Of a stretch of DNA of 7,921 nucleotides, positions 1 to 6,602 are shown in pieces. The notes under the pieces were generated by a model that saw only the letters and a list, made by a program, of their open reading frames with translations, was not told the DNA's origin and did not search any database. How positions within the stretch are numbered: the first letter of the stretch is position 1; every line of letters starts with the position of its first letter. The stretch is from Candidatus Krumholzibacteriia bacterium. Lineage in GTDB: Bacteria; Krumholzibacteriota; Krumholzibacteriia; Krumholzibacteriales; Krumholzibacteriaceae. Both the position numbers and the translations under genes were made by a program. The stretch is from positions 1 to 7,921 of the forward strand of contig JAQTVX010000085.1 of NCBI GenBank assembly GCA_028706585.1, in the 5' to 3' direction.

Positions 1-273
1 CATCCGGGCGAGGTCGGACCTATTCTCCTGCATGTAGCCGGGCATGAGCTTGAGCACCGACGTGCTGTAGCCGATATTCGAGAGCATGCCCGCGATCTGG
101 ATGTAGGCGGTGGGGATGCTGAGAATGCCGTAGAGCCGCGGTTTGAGGAGAGTGCCGAGGATGATGCCCTTGATCGGCTTGATGACGAGCACGGCCATGC
201 GCGCGACCGAGAAGAAGAGGCTGTCCGAGATTACTCGCGTCGTGGAGAGATCGACGGGGCCTTTCTTCTGCAT
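1..273 (-). CDS. N-terminal part of a polysaccharide/lipid-linked oligosaccharide flippase-like membrane protein (partial)
   Basis: Ninety-one codons are open from an ATG at 273 down to the window edge, so the C-terminal part is missing. The start is supported by a GAGGTGA ribosome binding site at 283-277 just upstream. After a short polar N-terminus (MQKKGPVDLSTTRV), two hydrophobic stretches appear, at about residues 18-42 and 47-68. They include GTLLKPRLYGILSIP and IAGMLSNIGYSTSVLKLMPGYM. This pattern of a Gly-rich first helix, a 'P-x-x-Y-G' turn and a second helix leading to a cytoplasmic loop is typical of the start of Wzx/MATE-like oligosaccharide flippases, which move lipid-linked sugars across the inner membrane and are usually over 400 residues long. 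The family call rests on this short segment, so it is a likely assignment only. It lies 65 nt downstream of gatD on the same strand and may be co-transcribed, but no functional link to gatD is evident. Confidence 0.6.
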   Translation of the reverse strand, partial: MQKKGPVDLSTTRVISDSLFFSVARMAVLVIKPIKGIILGTLLKPRLYGILSIPTAYIQIAGMLSNIGYSTSVLKLMPGYMQENRSDLARM

Positions 274-282
274 TCGTCACCT

Positions 283-312
283 CGCGCCGCTCGTCCGACC
301 CGGCGCGGCGCG
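283..312 (-). repeat. Inverted repeat next to the ribosome binding site of the flippase gene
   Basis: CGCGCCGC at 283-290 is the reverse complement of GCGGCGCG at 305-312, with 14 nt between the arms. On the minus-strand transcript this could form an 8-bp GC stem whose lower end touches the GAGGTGA ribosome binding site at 283-277. No T-run follows it, so it does not look like an intrinsic terminator. It might reduce translation of the flippase relative to gatD, or be a chance product of the high GC content. Confidence 0.35.
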
Positions 313-338
313 CTTCTAGAGAAATCAGGCGCGGAGCG

Positions 339-1736
339 TCACCTCTTGTGCTTGCTGATGAACTCCTCGACCTCGGGTATCCCTCCCTGGTAGATGAGAT
401 ATCCGTTGTAAGGCTCGCGCTCCGTTATCTCGCCCGCGATGGAGGTGAGCATGATTCGCTTGACCTCCTCGCGGTCGTGCGTCTGCCCGAGCGCCCAGCA
501 CAGCTTCATGTACGCGACCTCCGGCAGCAGGTTGGCCCCGGGTATGACGCCGAGGTTCATCATGTCGCGTCCGGTGTCGTAGACGTACATCTGCACGTAT
601 CCCCAGAGAGTCTGCACGGTCATGTAAACGTGAATCCCCCGCTCGAAGGCCTTCTTGAGGCTCGGATAGAGCGGCTTGTTCACGTGCCCGAGACCGGTTC
701 CCGCGATGATGATTCCCTTGTAGTCGTGATCGATGAGGGAGTCGATGATGTCGGGCTTCATGTTCGGATAATAGTACACGATCGAGACGCGATCGTCGAA
801 TGCGGTGTTGATCTTGACGGTGCGGTCGCTGCGCCGCCTCTTGTAATCCTGTCTGAGATGGATGAAGCGCTTGCGGTCCACCATTGCCAGCGGCACGTCG
901 CCGATCGTGCGGAACGTCGAACGATATGACGAATGCATCTTGCGCACGCGGGTGCCGCGGTGGAGGAGCCCGTAGTCGTCGCTCGTCGGGCCGAACATGC
1001 AGACCATGACCTCGGCGATGTCGCCGTGCGCGGCCGAGCTCGTCGCGTTGATGAGATTGATCGCGGCGTCGCTCGATGGCCGGTCGCTCGAACGCTGCGA
1101 GCCGACCATGATGATCGGGATCGGCGGATCCTGCACCATGAACGAGAGGATCGCCGCCGTGTGGTGCATCGTGTCGGTTCCGTGGCCGATGATGATGCCG
1201 TCGACGCCCCGCTCGATCTCGCGTCCGATGGCTTTGGCCGTGCCGATCCACTGCTCGGGCCCCATGTTCTCGCTGAAGACGCCGTAGAGCTTCTCCGTCT
1301 CGATGTTGCAGATATCGGCGAGCTCGGGCACCGAACCGTAGAGCTCCCCGGGCGAGAACGCCGGAATGACGGCGCCCGTGCGATAGTCCAGGCGCGAGGC
1401 TATCGTCCCGCCCGTCCCGAGGAGCTTCACGAGCGGTTTGGACGGATCGTGCGGGAATTCCTTCTCGGGAATCTTGTAATGCGCTTCCTTGCGGCCCAGC
1501 TCCTTGACCGATTTGAGCGTGTGCACGGCGAGCCCGACGTTGTAGCCGTTGCGCAGCTTGATGACGATATGCTTGTCGTCGAAGGTCTCCGAGCGCGGGA
1601 GAATGATGCCCGTGAACTGGCCGCGCGTCGAATCGATCTCGACGTCGCTCCAGACGCCGACCTGAAAACGTTTCAGCGCGGCGAGCGCATCCCCGCGGTA
1701 GCCCTTGTAGTAATCCGATGAAATTACGTCAGCCAT
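339..1736 (-). CDS. gatD: Glutamyl-tRNA(Gln) amidotransferase subunit D (archaeal-type GatDE, glutaminase subunit)
   Basis: This is the 465-residue glutaminase subunit of the GatDE amidotransferase. It hydrolyses glutamine and supplies ammonia to GatE, which converts Glu-tRNA(Gln) to Gln-tRNA(Gln) in the cytoplasm. Residues 1 to about 95 form the small N-terminal beta domain that sets GatD apart from plain L-asparaginases. The rest is an asparaginase-like amidase. The asparaginase signature LLGTGGTIAS lies at 105-114 and GHGTDTMHHTA at 184-194. The expected catalytic residues are T111, T187, D188 and K266 (in RVRKMHSS), so the active site looks intact. The C-terminal asparaginase-like half includes GTGLGHV (346-352). 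The ATG is 6 nt after the gatE stop, and a GAGG that overlaps that stop codon acts as its ribosome binding site, which suggests translational coupling. The length is usual for archaeal GatD. A stand-alone asparaginase is unlikely given the N-terminal domain and the adjacent gatE. Confidence 0.95.
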   Translation of the reverse strand: MADVISSDYYKGYRGDALAALKRFQVGVWSDVEIDSTRGQFTGIILPRSETFDDKHIVIKLRNGYNVGLAVHTLKSVKELGRKEAHYKIPEKEFPHDPSKPLVKLLGTGGTIASRLDYRTGAVIPAFSPGELYGSVPELADICNIETEKLYGVFSENMGPEQWIGTAKAIGREIERGVDGIIIGHGTDTMHHTAAILSFMVQDPPIPIIMVGSQRSSDRPSSDAAINLINATSSAAHGDIAEVMVCMFGPTSDDYGLLHRGTRVRKMHSSYRSTFRTIGDVPLAMVDRKRFIHLRQDYKRRRSDRTVKINTAFDDRVSIVYYYPNMKPDIIDSLIDHDYKGIIIAGTGLGHVNKPLYPSLKKAFERGIHVYMTVQTLWGYVQMYVYDTGRDMMNLGVIPGANLLPEVAYMKLCWALGQTHDREEVKRIMLTSIAGEITEREPYNGYLIYQGGIPEVEEFISKHKR

Positions 1737-1742
1737 GTTTCC

Positions 1743-3656
1743 TCATGAAAGAAAGCGTTCCACGATTGATGCGATCGTCTTTCCCGGGAGCTTTCCCCGG
1801 AACTCTCTCATCACGAGCCCCATCACGTGGCGATCGAGCTTGTCCTTCTCTATCTTCGGAAGATCGATCTTTTTCATGAACGCGGCGATCTGCTTCTCGA
1901 TCGTTCTCGGCGATTCGAGGCCGAGCGCCTCGACCGCGGCCTCGGGCTCGATGGCCTCGGGGCCGCAGGTCTTCTCGATGAGCGCAACGAGGTTACCGCC
2001 GTCCACGCCGTGGGCGAGCCCAGCCTTCAGCGTCGCGACGATTCTCTCGTCGCTGGCCGCCGTGAGCTTTCCCTCGCGCTCGAGACTTCTGACCTTGTCG
2101 ATGAAGAGAGAGGCGAGAAGAATCGGCGGATACCCCGTTTCCTTCACGGAGCGGTCGAATAGATGTTTCTCGCCCGATATCGCTAGCCTCGCGGCCATCT
2201 CGGCGGGAAGACCCATTGCGCGGTAGCGCGCCTCGCGGTCCCACGGGAGCTCCGCAATCGTCGATTTGATTCTCTGAATGCGATCCTCCGTGATCGCGAG
2301 CGGCGGCAGGTCGGTATCGGGGTACATTCGGTCGGCGCCCGGGAGTATTCTCTCGAATCCGTGCGTCCCGTCGGGAAGCGCCTGGCGCGTCTCGTTCGGC
2401 ACACCGTCCATGGCCTCGCGTGCCCTGATTATGATCTCTTTCACGCCGGTCTCGACGTCCTGAGCGCTTCCCCACACGACGACAATCGCGTCCCTGTCTC
2501 CGACGCGGGCGTGCTTCTTTATCTTCGTCCATTCGGTGCTCGACAGCGTCTCGCCCTCCATGTCGGAGTGCGCGATGTTGGGGAGCCGGTCCAGGCACGC
2601 GATGACCCGCACGCGGTCGGAGATTTCCTTGGCGAACGTCGTTTCGGGCTGCGTCTTCGTGGAGAGAATGCCGCGGTAGCCGCGCAGGGCGACCGCGCGC
2701 ACCTTCAGATTGTCATGGAGGGCGTTGGCCAAAGGATAATACCGCGTTCCCGCGACGAGCTCGTCGACTTCGAAGACGTCCGCCTTGAAAGATGCGTTCG
2801 TGATCCCGCGGCTCGCGAGCTCGCGCTTGATGCCGAGGAGCGCGGCCTGCCGGTACGCCTCGTTGTGCACGAGGAGCGGGATAAGGGGGATGCGGCAGAC
2901 GCCCTTGATCTCGACTCTCCGTCCGCCCTCGATCGATACGTTCACGTCCTGCCGCGCTGCGCCGATTCCCGTGTTCACCTTTCCGGTGGCGCGCGCGAGC
3001 CTGCGGAGGATTTGCGCCACCTCCGCGACCTCCTGCGGGGTTTTCATATCGGGGTAGGTGACGGTCTCGATGAGCGGAATGCCGAGCCGGTCCGTGCGAT
3101 AGGTCCGCAGGTGGCCGACATCGGAGACCTCGCGGCACGCGTCTTCCTCGAGACCGAGCTGGATAATGCCGATACGCCTATCCTTGTAAGGGATCCACCC
3201 GTCGACGCCGAGGATCGTCGTGCGCTGGAAACCGGTCGGAATCGAGCCGTCGAGGTACTGCTTGCGCGCGATATGAACCTCGCTCACGAGATTGCAGCCC
3301 AGCAACATCGTGATCTCGAGCGCGATGTCGAGGGCATCCTGATTGAGCTCGAATGGCGGCGTGTCGTCCATCTCGTAGGTGCACACCGTTTCCCGGCGTA
3401 TCTGGTAAATGATTTCCTTCTTCGTCTTGAATTCCATGAGGGCCGTGCCGTCGTACTCGCCGAGCTCGGACAGGGTCGGCCTCATGTGCCTCAGTATTTC
3501 CGCGTCGTACTCCTCCGAATACGGGCGCACAGCGGGGCAGCGGCAGAAGAGCTTCTTCGACGTGGCGAGCTGTTGGTGGATCTCGAGGCCCGATTTCATG
3601 CCGAGCGCGGCATAGTCCGCCGGCGTGGCATCCTCAAATCTCTTTATTTCGACCAC
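1743..3656 (-). CDS. gatE: Glutamyl-tRNA(Gln) amidotransferase subunit E (archaeal-type GatDE, kinase/amidotransferase subunit)
   Basis: This 637-residue protein is the tRNA-binding subunit of GatDE. It phosphorylates the glutamyl group on Glu-tRNA(Gln) with ATP and then amidates it using ammonia from GatD. The GatB/GatE core opens with LGMKSGLEIHQQL (18-30), followed by LFCRCP (36-41), whose cysteines resemble a metal site. QLGLEEDACRE (166-176) and TGKVNTGIGAARQDVNVSI (224-242) are core catalytic motifs. The stretch from about 270 to 430 fits the AspRS-like insertion found in GatE and absent from bacterial GatB. PGADRMYPDTDLPP (439-452) is the GatE-type junction, and the last 70 or so residues form the YqeY-like tail. 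The length also fits GatE rather than the shorter GatB. The start is GTG. The nearest ribosome-binding-like sequence, AAGGA, is about 12 nt upstream and poorly spaced, so translation may depend on glnA, whose stop codon is 27 nt away. The gene is complete, with no frameshift. Confidence 0.95.
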   Translation of the reverse strand: MVEIKRFEDATPADYAALGMKSGLEIHQQLATSKKLFCRCPAVRPYSEEYDAEILRHMRPTLSELGEYDGTALMEFKTKKEIIYQIRRETVCTYEMDDTPPFELNQDALDIALEITMLLGCNLVSEVHIARKQYLDGSIPTGFQRTTILGVDGWIPYKDRRIGIIQLGLEEDACREVSDVGHLRTYRTDRLGIPLIETVTYPDMKTPQEVAEVAQILRRLARATGKVNTGIGAARQDVNVSIEGGRRVEIKGVCRIPLIPLLVHNEAYRQAALLGIKRELASRGITNASFKADVFEVDELVAGTRYYPLANALHDNLKVRAVALRGYRGILSTKTQPETTFAKEISDRVRVIACLDRLPNIAHSDMEGETLSSTEWTKIKKHARVGDRDAIVVVWGSAQDVETGVKEIIIRAREAMDGVPNETRQALPDGTHGFERILPGADRMYPDTDLPPLAITEDRIQRIKSTIAELPWDREARYRAMGLPAEMAARLAISGEKHLFDRSVKETGYPPILLASLFIDKVRSLEREGKLTAASDERIVATLKAGLAHGVDGGNLVALIEKTCGPEAIEPEAAVEALGLESPRTIEKQIAAFMKKIDLPKIEKDKLDRHVMGLVMREFRGKLPGKTIASIVERFLS

Positions 3657-3683
3657 CGGGGGTTACCGTCCTTGCATGAGCTA

Positions 3684-5093
3684 TCAGCAGTCGAGATACA
3701 TCTGGATCTCGAGGGGATGCGGCCGATTCCTCACCGGCATGATCTCCCGTTCCCTCTTGAGCCGTATCCAATCCTTTATCATCGATTCAGTGAAGACCCC
3801 GCCCTCGAGGAGGTAGGAATGGTCCCTGTCAAGCTCGCGCAGCGCCTCCGCGAACGAGGTTGGAATGGGCTTTATCCTGCTCTTCTCCTTGGGAGACATC
3901 TCGAAAACGTTCACGTCGTACGGGCCGTAGCCTTCCTTGGCAGGATCGAGCTTGTTTCTGATTCCATCGATGCCGGCCATGGGCTGCGCGGCCATCGCGA
4001 CGTAGGCGTTGCATGTGGCGTCCGGGGGCCTGAACTCCAGGCGCTTGTACTCGGGACGCGTCGCGTACTTCGGGATACGGATCGCCGCCGAACGATTGGC
4101 CAGCGAGAAGAAACAGTTCACCGGCGCCTCGAAGCCAGGCACGAGCCGCTTGTACGAGTTCGTGCTCGGGTTGGTGAAGGCCAGCAAGGATGGCGCGTGC
4201 TTGAGAAGCCCCGCGATGTAATGGTGCGCGGCCGCGCTCAGATCCGCGTAGCCGCCCTTGCGATAGAATATGTTCACGCCATTCTTCACGAGGAATTGAT
4301 GAAAATGCATCCCGTTTCCCGGCTCGTTGTAGAGAGGCTTGGGCATGAACGTGGCGATCTTGCCGTGCCGGTGCGCCGTCATGCGGGCGAAGTGCTTCAC
4401 CATCATCGAGATGTCGCCCATCTTCGTCAGGGGGCGGAACTCGACCTCTATCTCGACCTGGCCGTGCCCGCCGACCTCGTGGTGATGGTATAGGGACTTG
4501 ACGCCCGATTCATCGAGGAGGCTGACCGTCTCATCCCGGATGTCGACCATCACGTCTTCGGGAGGGAGCCCATGGTAGCCGGCGAACGTCCAGAGCCCGA
4601 ACTGGTCCTTGCGCAGACCCTCGCCTGGGATGATCTCGTACGAGCAGGTCTTGTTCGAATTCTTGACGCGCACTTCCTCGAAAACGTAGTACTCGAACTC
4701 CGGCCCCCACATCGAGGTGTCGGCGATGCCCGTCTTCTTCAGGAAGACCTCGGCCTTTCGGGAGATCGCCCGCGGGTCCCGCGAGAACGGCTGCTTGGAA
4801 TCGGCCTCGACGATGCGGCAGATGAAAGATATCGCGGGCTCGGTTCTGAACGGATCGAGATATCCCGTCTCGAGCTCGGGAACGAGCGCGAGATCGCCTT
4901 CCTCGATCGAGGAGAGCCCCGGGAAATTGGAGCCGTCGAAGCCGACGCCGTCCGTAAAGAGCTTCTCGTTCACGCGCGAGGGCGGAACGGTGATGTGGTG
5001 CCAGCGTCCGAAGAGGTCCGTGAACTTGAGATCGATTTGTTTAATGCCGTGTTTTCTGATCGCGGCGCGCAATTTGGCTAATGACGAAAAAAT
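3684..5093 (-). CDS. glnA: Type I glutamine synthetase lacking the adenylylation tyrosine; probable ATT start
   Basis: Glutamine synthetase makes glutamine from glutamate, ammonia and ATP. It is usually a cytoplasmic dodecamer. With an ATT start at 5093 the protein has 469 residues, the length of E. coli GlnA. Motifs in order are DLKFTDLFGRWHHITVP (N-terminal domain), FDGSNFPGLSSIEEGD, GPEFEYYVFEE, YHHHEVGGHGQVEIE, KPLYNEPGNGMHFH, the ATP-binding NPSTNSYKRLVPGFEAPV, ANRSAAIRIP and KRLEFRPPDA. The metal- and substrate-binding residues therefore appear intact. At the loop that is adenylylated in E. coli (NLYDLPP) this protein reads NVFEMSP, with F397 in place of the tyrosine, so GlnE-type control should not operate. 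A region between GPEFE and the VDIRDE segment is longer than in Bacillus-type enzymes, so it resembles the beta subtype. The only upstream in-frame conventional start is a TTG at 5153 without a ribosome binding site. The gene ends in tandem stops (TGA TAG), 27 nt before gatE. Confidence 0.93.
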   Translation of the reverse strand: MFSSLAKLRAAIRKHGIKQIDLKFTDLFGRWHHITVPPSRVNEKLFTDGVGFDGSNFPGLSSIEEGDLALVPELETGYLDPFRTEPAISFICRIVEADSKQPFSRDPRAISRKAEVFLKKTGIADTSMWGPEFEYYVFEEVRVKNSNKTCSYEIIPGEGLRKDQFGLWTFAGYHGLPPEDVMVDIRDETVSLLDESGVKSLYHHHEVGGHGQVEIEVEFRPLTKMGDISMMVKHFARMTAHRHGKIATFMPKPLYNEPGNGMHFHQFLVKNGVNIFYRKGGYADLSAAAHHYIAGLLKHAPSLLAFTNPSTNSYKRLVPGFEAPVNCFFSLANRSAAIRIPKYATRPEYKRLEFRPPDATCNAYVAMAAQPMAGIDGIRNKLDPAKEGYGPYDVNVFEMSPKEKSRIKPIPTSFAEALRELDRDHSYLLEGGVFTESMIKDWIRLKREREIMPVRNRPHPLEIQMYLDC

Positions 5094-5105
5094 GGCTAAC
5101 CTCCC
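5093..5105 (-). promoter_or_regulatory. Ribosome binding site placing the glnA start at an ATT codon
   Basis: On the minus strand the sequence reads GGGAGG (5105-5100), then TTAGCC, then ATT (5093-5091) in the glnA frame. The 6-nt spacing is ideal. No ATG, GTG or TTG lies at a suitable distance: the next in-frame TTG downstream (in AKLRAA) is about 28 nt away and the upstream TTG (5153) precedes the ribosome binding site by more than 40 nt. The same GGGAGG plus 6 nt arrangement starts the divergent transporter gene at 5294-5306, which shows that this spacing is used by the organism. Confidence 0.6.
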
Positions 5106-5151
5106 TTTTGAGAGAACGCTGAGCGCACGTCTCTGCGGAGAGCGATCAAGC

Positions 5152-5176
5152 AAATATACGGAACATGAATATATTT
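5152..5176. promoter_or_regulatory. AT-rich inverted repeat over the glnA -10 box
   Basis: AAATATA (5152-5158) and TATATTT (5170-5176) are perfect 7-bp inverted arms with 11 nt between them. The right arm contains the -10 box of the proposed glnA promoter. It could be an operator, or a by-product of two overlapping -10-like elements. It stands out because the surrounding sequence is GC-rich. Confidence 0.3.
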
Positions 5177-5196
5177 CAAAGGCACGGTGTGTTCAA
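5168..5196 (-). promoter_or_regulatory. Sigma70-like promoter for glnA-gatE-gatD
   Basis: On the minus strand, TTGAAC (5196-5191) is followed after 17 nt by TATATT (5173-5168). These match four and five of six consensus positions with ideal spacing. A start about 7 nt further on would give a leader of roughly 70 nt before the ATT start. A second, overlapping pair (TTGAAA at 5180-5175 and TATATT at 5159-5154, spacing 15) is weaker because of its short spacing. Confidence 0.55.
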
Positions 5197-5207
5197 GCAA
5201 AAACACC
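5186..5207. promoter_or_regulatory. Operator-like imperfect palindrome over the glnA -35 box
   Basis: GGTGTGTT (5186-5193) and AAAACACC (5200-5207) are inverted arms matching at 7 of 8 positions around a 6-nt centre. The site covers the -35 box of the proposed glnA promoter (5191-5196), where a bound repressor would block RNA polymerase. I do not recognise the motif as a site of a known nitrogen regulator. Confidence 0.35.
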
Positions 5208-5234
5208 TCCGGATTTGCGCGGAAGCCCTTACAA

Positions 5235-5247
5235 CAAATTGCATTTG
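5235..5247. promoter_or_regulatory. Short palindrome at the -35 box of the transporter promoter
   Basis: CAAATTGCATTTG has perfect 5-bp arms (CAAAT and ATTTG) around a 3-nt centre, and its last three bases are the start of the TTGACA -35 box. A regulator bound here could affect the transporter-folE promoter. The arms are short, so chance is possible. Confidence 0.25.
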
Positions 5248-5273
5248 ACAAAGTTAGCCGACGATGCTATTCC
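5245..5273 (+). promoter_or_regulatory. Sigma70-like promoter for the transporter-folE pair
   Basis: A consensus -35 box TTGACA (5245-5250) is followed after 17 nt by TATTCC (5268-5273). The -10 box matches only three of six positions, but it is preceded by TGC (5265-5267), the extended -10 element, which can compensate. The predicted start near 5280 gives a leader of about 26 nt with a GGGAGG ribosome binding site at 5294-5299. Confidence 0.55.
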
Positions 5274-5305
5274 AGATATTCATTTATTCTAACGGGAGGT
5301 TCGGC

Positions 5306-6601
5306 ATGGCGGAACAGAAGATCATGAATCGCTGGCTCGTGGTCGTCGGGGCCATTCTGGTTCAGCTCTGTCTCGGGGCGATCTATGCGTGGAGCGTATT
5401 CACGACGAAGCTGAAGGATCCGGCAGGTGCTTTCGCGTTCACCGCGACGCAGACGCAGATCATCTTTTCGGTGGGCCTCGGCATGTTTGCGCTACTCATG
5501 CCGTTTGCCGGCAAGCTTCAGGCGAAAATCGGTCCGAGGAAGGTCGCCTTCACGGGCGGTATCGTTCTCGGAATCGGGTATGTTCTCGCCGGCCTCGTTG
5601 GAAAAACATTCATGACGCAACTTCTCACGATCGGTGTCCTCGGCGGCGCAGGCATAGGCCTGGCCTACGTGTGTCCGATCGCGGTGGGCATGCGGTGGTT
5701 CCCCGACAAGAAGGGGCTCATCACCGGAATCGCGGTCGCGGGATTCGGCTTCGGCGCGCTCCTGTGGGTGCAGCTCGCCGGCGCCTGGGGGCACCTCCTC
5801 GATACGATCGGCGTTCTACCGACGTTCCTGTACTACGGTGTCGCCTTCGCCGTGCTCGTTTCGATCGGTTCCATTTTCATGATCTATCCGCCGGAAGGGT
5901 GGCGGCCGAAGGGATGGGATCCCGCGCAGACCAAGAAGGGCGCGCCCGCGGAGCCTCCCGTCGATATGTGCTCGAGCGAAATGCTCAAGACGGGCCAGTG
6001 CTACCTGATCTGGCTCGCCTACGCGTTCTGCGCGCTGGCCGGCTTGATGGTGATAGGGATCGCCAAGCTCTTCGGCGGCGACGCGCTCGTTTCTTCCGGC
6101 CTCGACAAGTACGCCGATCCGAAGATCGCCGCCGCCGCGGCGTCGACCGCGTACGCGATATTCTTCTCGCTGGCGAACGGTTTCGGGCGCATCGGATGGG
6201 GCGTTATCGCAGACGGCGTCGGATGGAAGCGCTCAATCGCGATGATGGCGGCCATTCAGGGAATCGCCATGGCGGCGCTGTACTTCCTCGGAAGCAATTA
6301 CGTCGCCCTCTGCGTGTTCTTTGCGATCGTCGGCGCGAACTTCGGCGGGACGCTCGCCCTCTTTCCGCTCTGCACGGCGGGCTGTTTCGGTGCGAAGAAC
6401 ATCGGGCAGAACTATGGCTTTATGTTCACGGCCTACGGCGTAGGCGGCATTATCGGACCGATTCTCGCGGGCATGTTCAAGGACATGGGCGCGGGCAAGG
6501 GCGTCAGCGCCTGGATGCCGCCGTTCATGATCGCGGCCGTTCTCTGCATCATCGCCTCCGCGATCATCGTTACGCTCAGGACGCCGAAGAAGGTGTGCTG
6601 A
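5306..6601 (+). CDS. MFS transporter, OFA (oxalate/formate antiporter) family
   Basis: This 431-residue inner-membrane protein has about 12 hydrophobic helices in two halves and belongs to the OFA branch of the major facilitator superfamily. The start is ATG at 5306, 6 nt after GGGAGG. An in-frame ATG at 5264 precedes that ribosome binding site and would lie upstream of the predicted transcript start. Residues 69-80 (GKLQAKIGPRKV) and 294-310 (GRIGWGVIADGVGWKRS) are the two loop repeats typical of MFS proteins. PPEGWRPKGW at 195-204, in the central loop, is a hallmark of OFA proteins, as is NYGFMFTAYGVGGIIGP at 369-385. OFA members carry organic anions such as oxalate, formate or other monocarboxylates, and most are uncharacterised, so the substrate cannot be read from the sequence. 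The gene ends one nucleotide before folE, so the two are very likely co-transcribed. Confidence 0.88.
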   Translation: MAEQKIMNRWLVVVGAILVQLCLGAIYAWSVFTTKLKDPAGAFAFTATQTQIIFSVGLGMFALLMPFAGKLQAKIGPRKVAFTGGIVLGIGYVLAGLVGKTFMTQLLTIGVLGGAGIGLAYVCPIAVGMRWFPDKKGLITGIAVAGFGFGALLWVQLAGAWGHLLDTIGVLPTFLYYGVAFAVLVSIGSIFMIYPPEGWRPKGWDPAQTKKGAPAEPPVDMCSSEMLKTGQCYLIWLAYAFCALAGLMVIGIAKLFGGDALVSSGLDKYADPKIAAAAASTAYAIFFSLANGFGRIGWGVIADGVGWKRSIAMMAAIQGIAMAALYFLGSNYVALCVFFAIVGANFGGTLALFPLCTAGCFGAKNIGQNYGFMFTAYGVGGIIGPILAGMFKDMGAGKGVSAWMPPFMIAAVLCIIASAIIVTLRTPKKVC

Positions 6602-6602
6602 C

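Noticed and set aside
325..1251. A 308-codon open frame overlapping gatD in another frame
   Set aside because: Its translation is His/Arg-rich and unlike any family, while gatD in the same place is complete with its catalytic motifs.
3666..3680. Four-codon reading frame (ATG CAA GGA CGG TAA) between glnA and gatE
   Set aside because: It is too short to judge and has no ribosome binding site of its own. It could be a chance ATG, although it would not prevent translational coupling to gatE.
2361..4493. A 710-codon open frame on the plus strand, opposite gatE and glnA
   Set aside because: It crosses the gatE-glnA junction, its translation is an Arg/His/Val-rich mirror of high-GC codons with no recognisable family, and both minus-strand genes have strong family matches and their own start signals.
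5094..5153. TTG start at 5153 for glnA
   Set aside because: No ribosome binding site lies upstream, the added residues do not resemble GlnA, and the strong GGGAGG falls inside the extension. I kept it as the fallback if the ATT start proves wrong.
5264..5305. Upstream ATG giving the transporter 14 extra residues
   Set aside because: The extension precedes a well-spaced GGGAGG at 5294-5299 and begins within the spacer of the proposed promoter, so it would not be transcribed in full.
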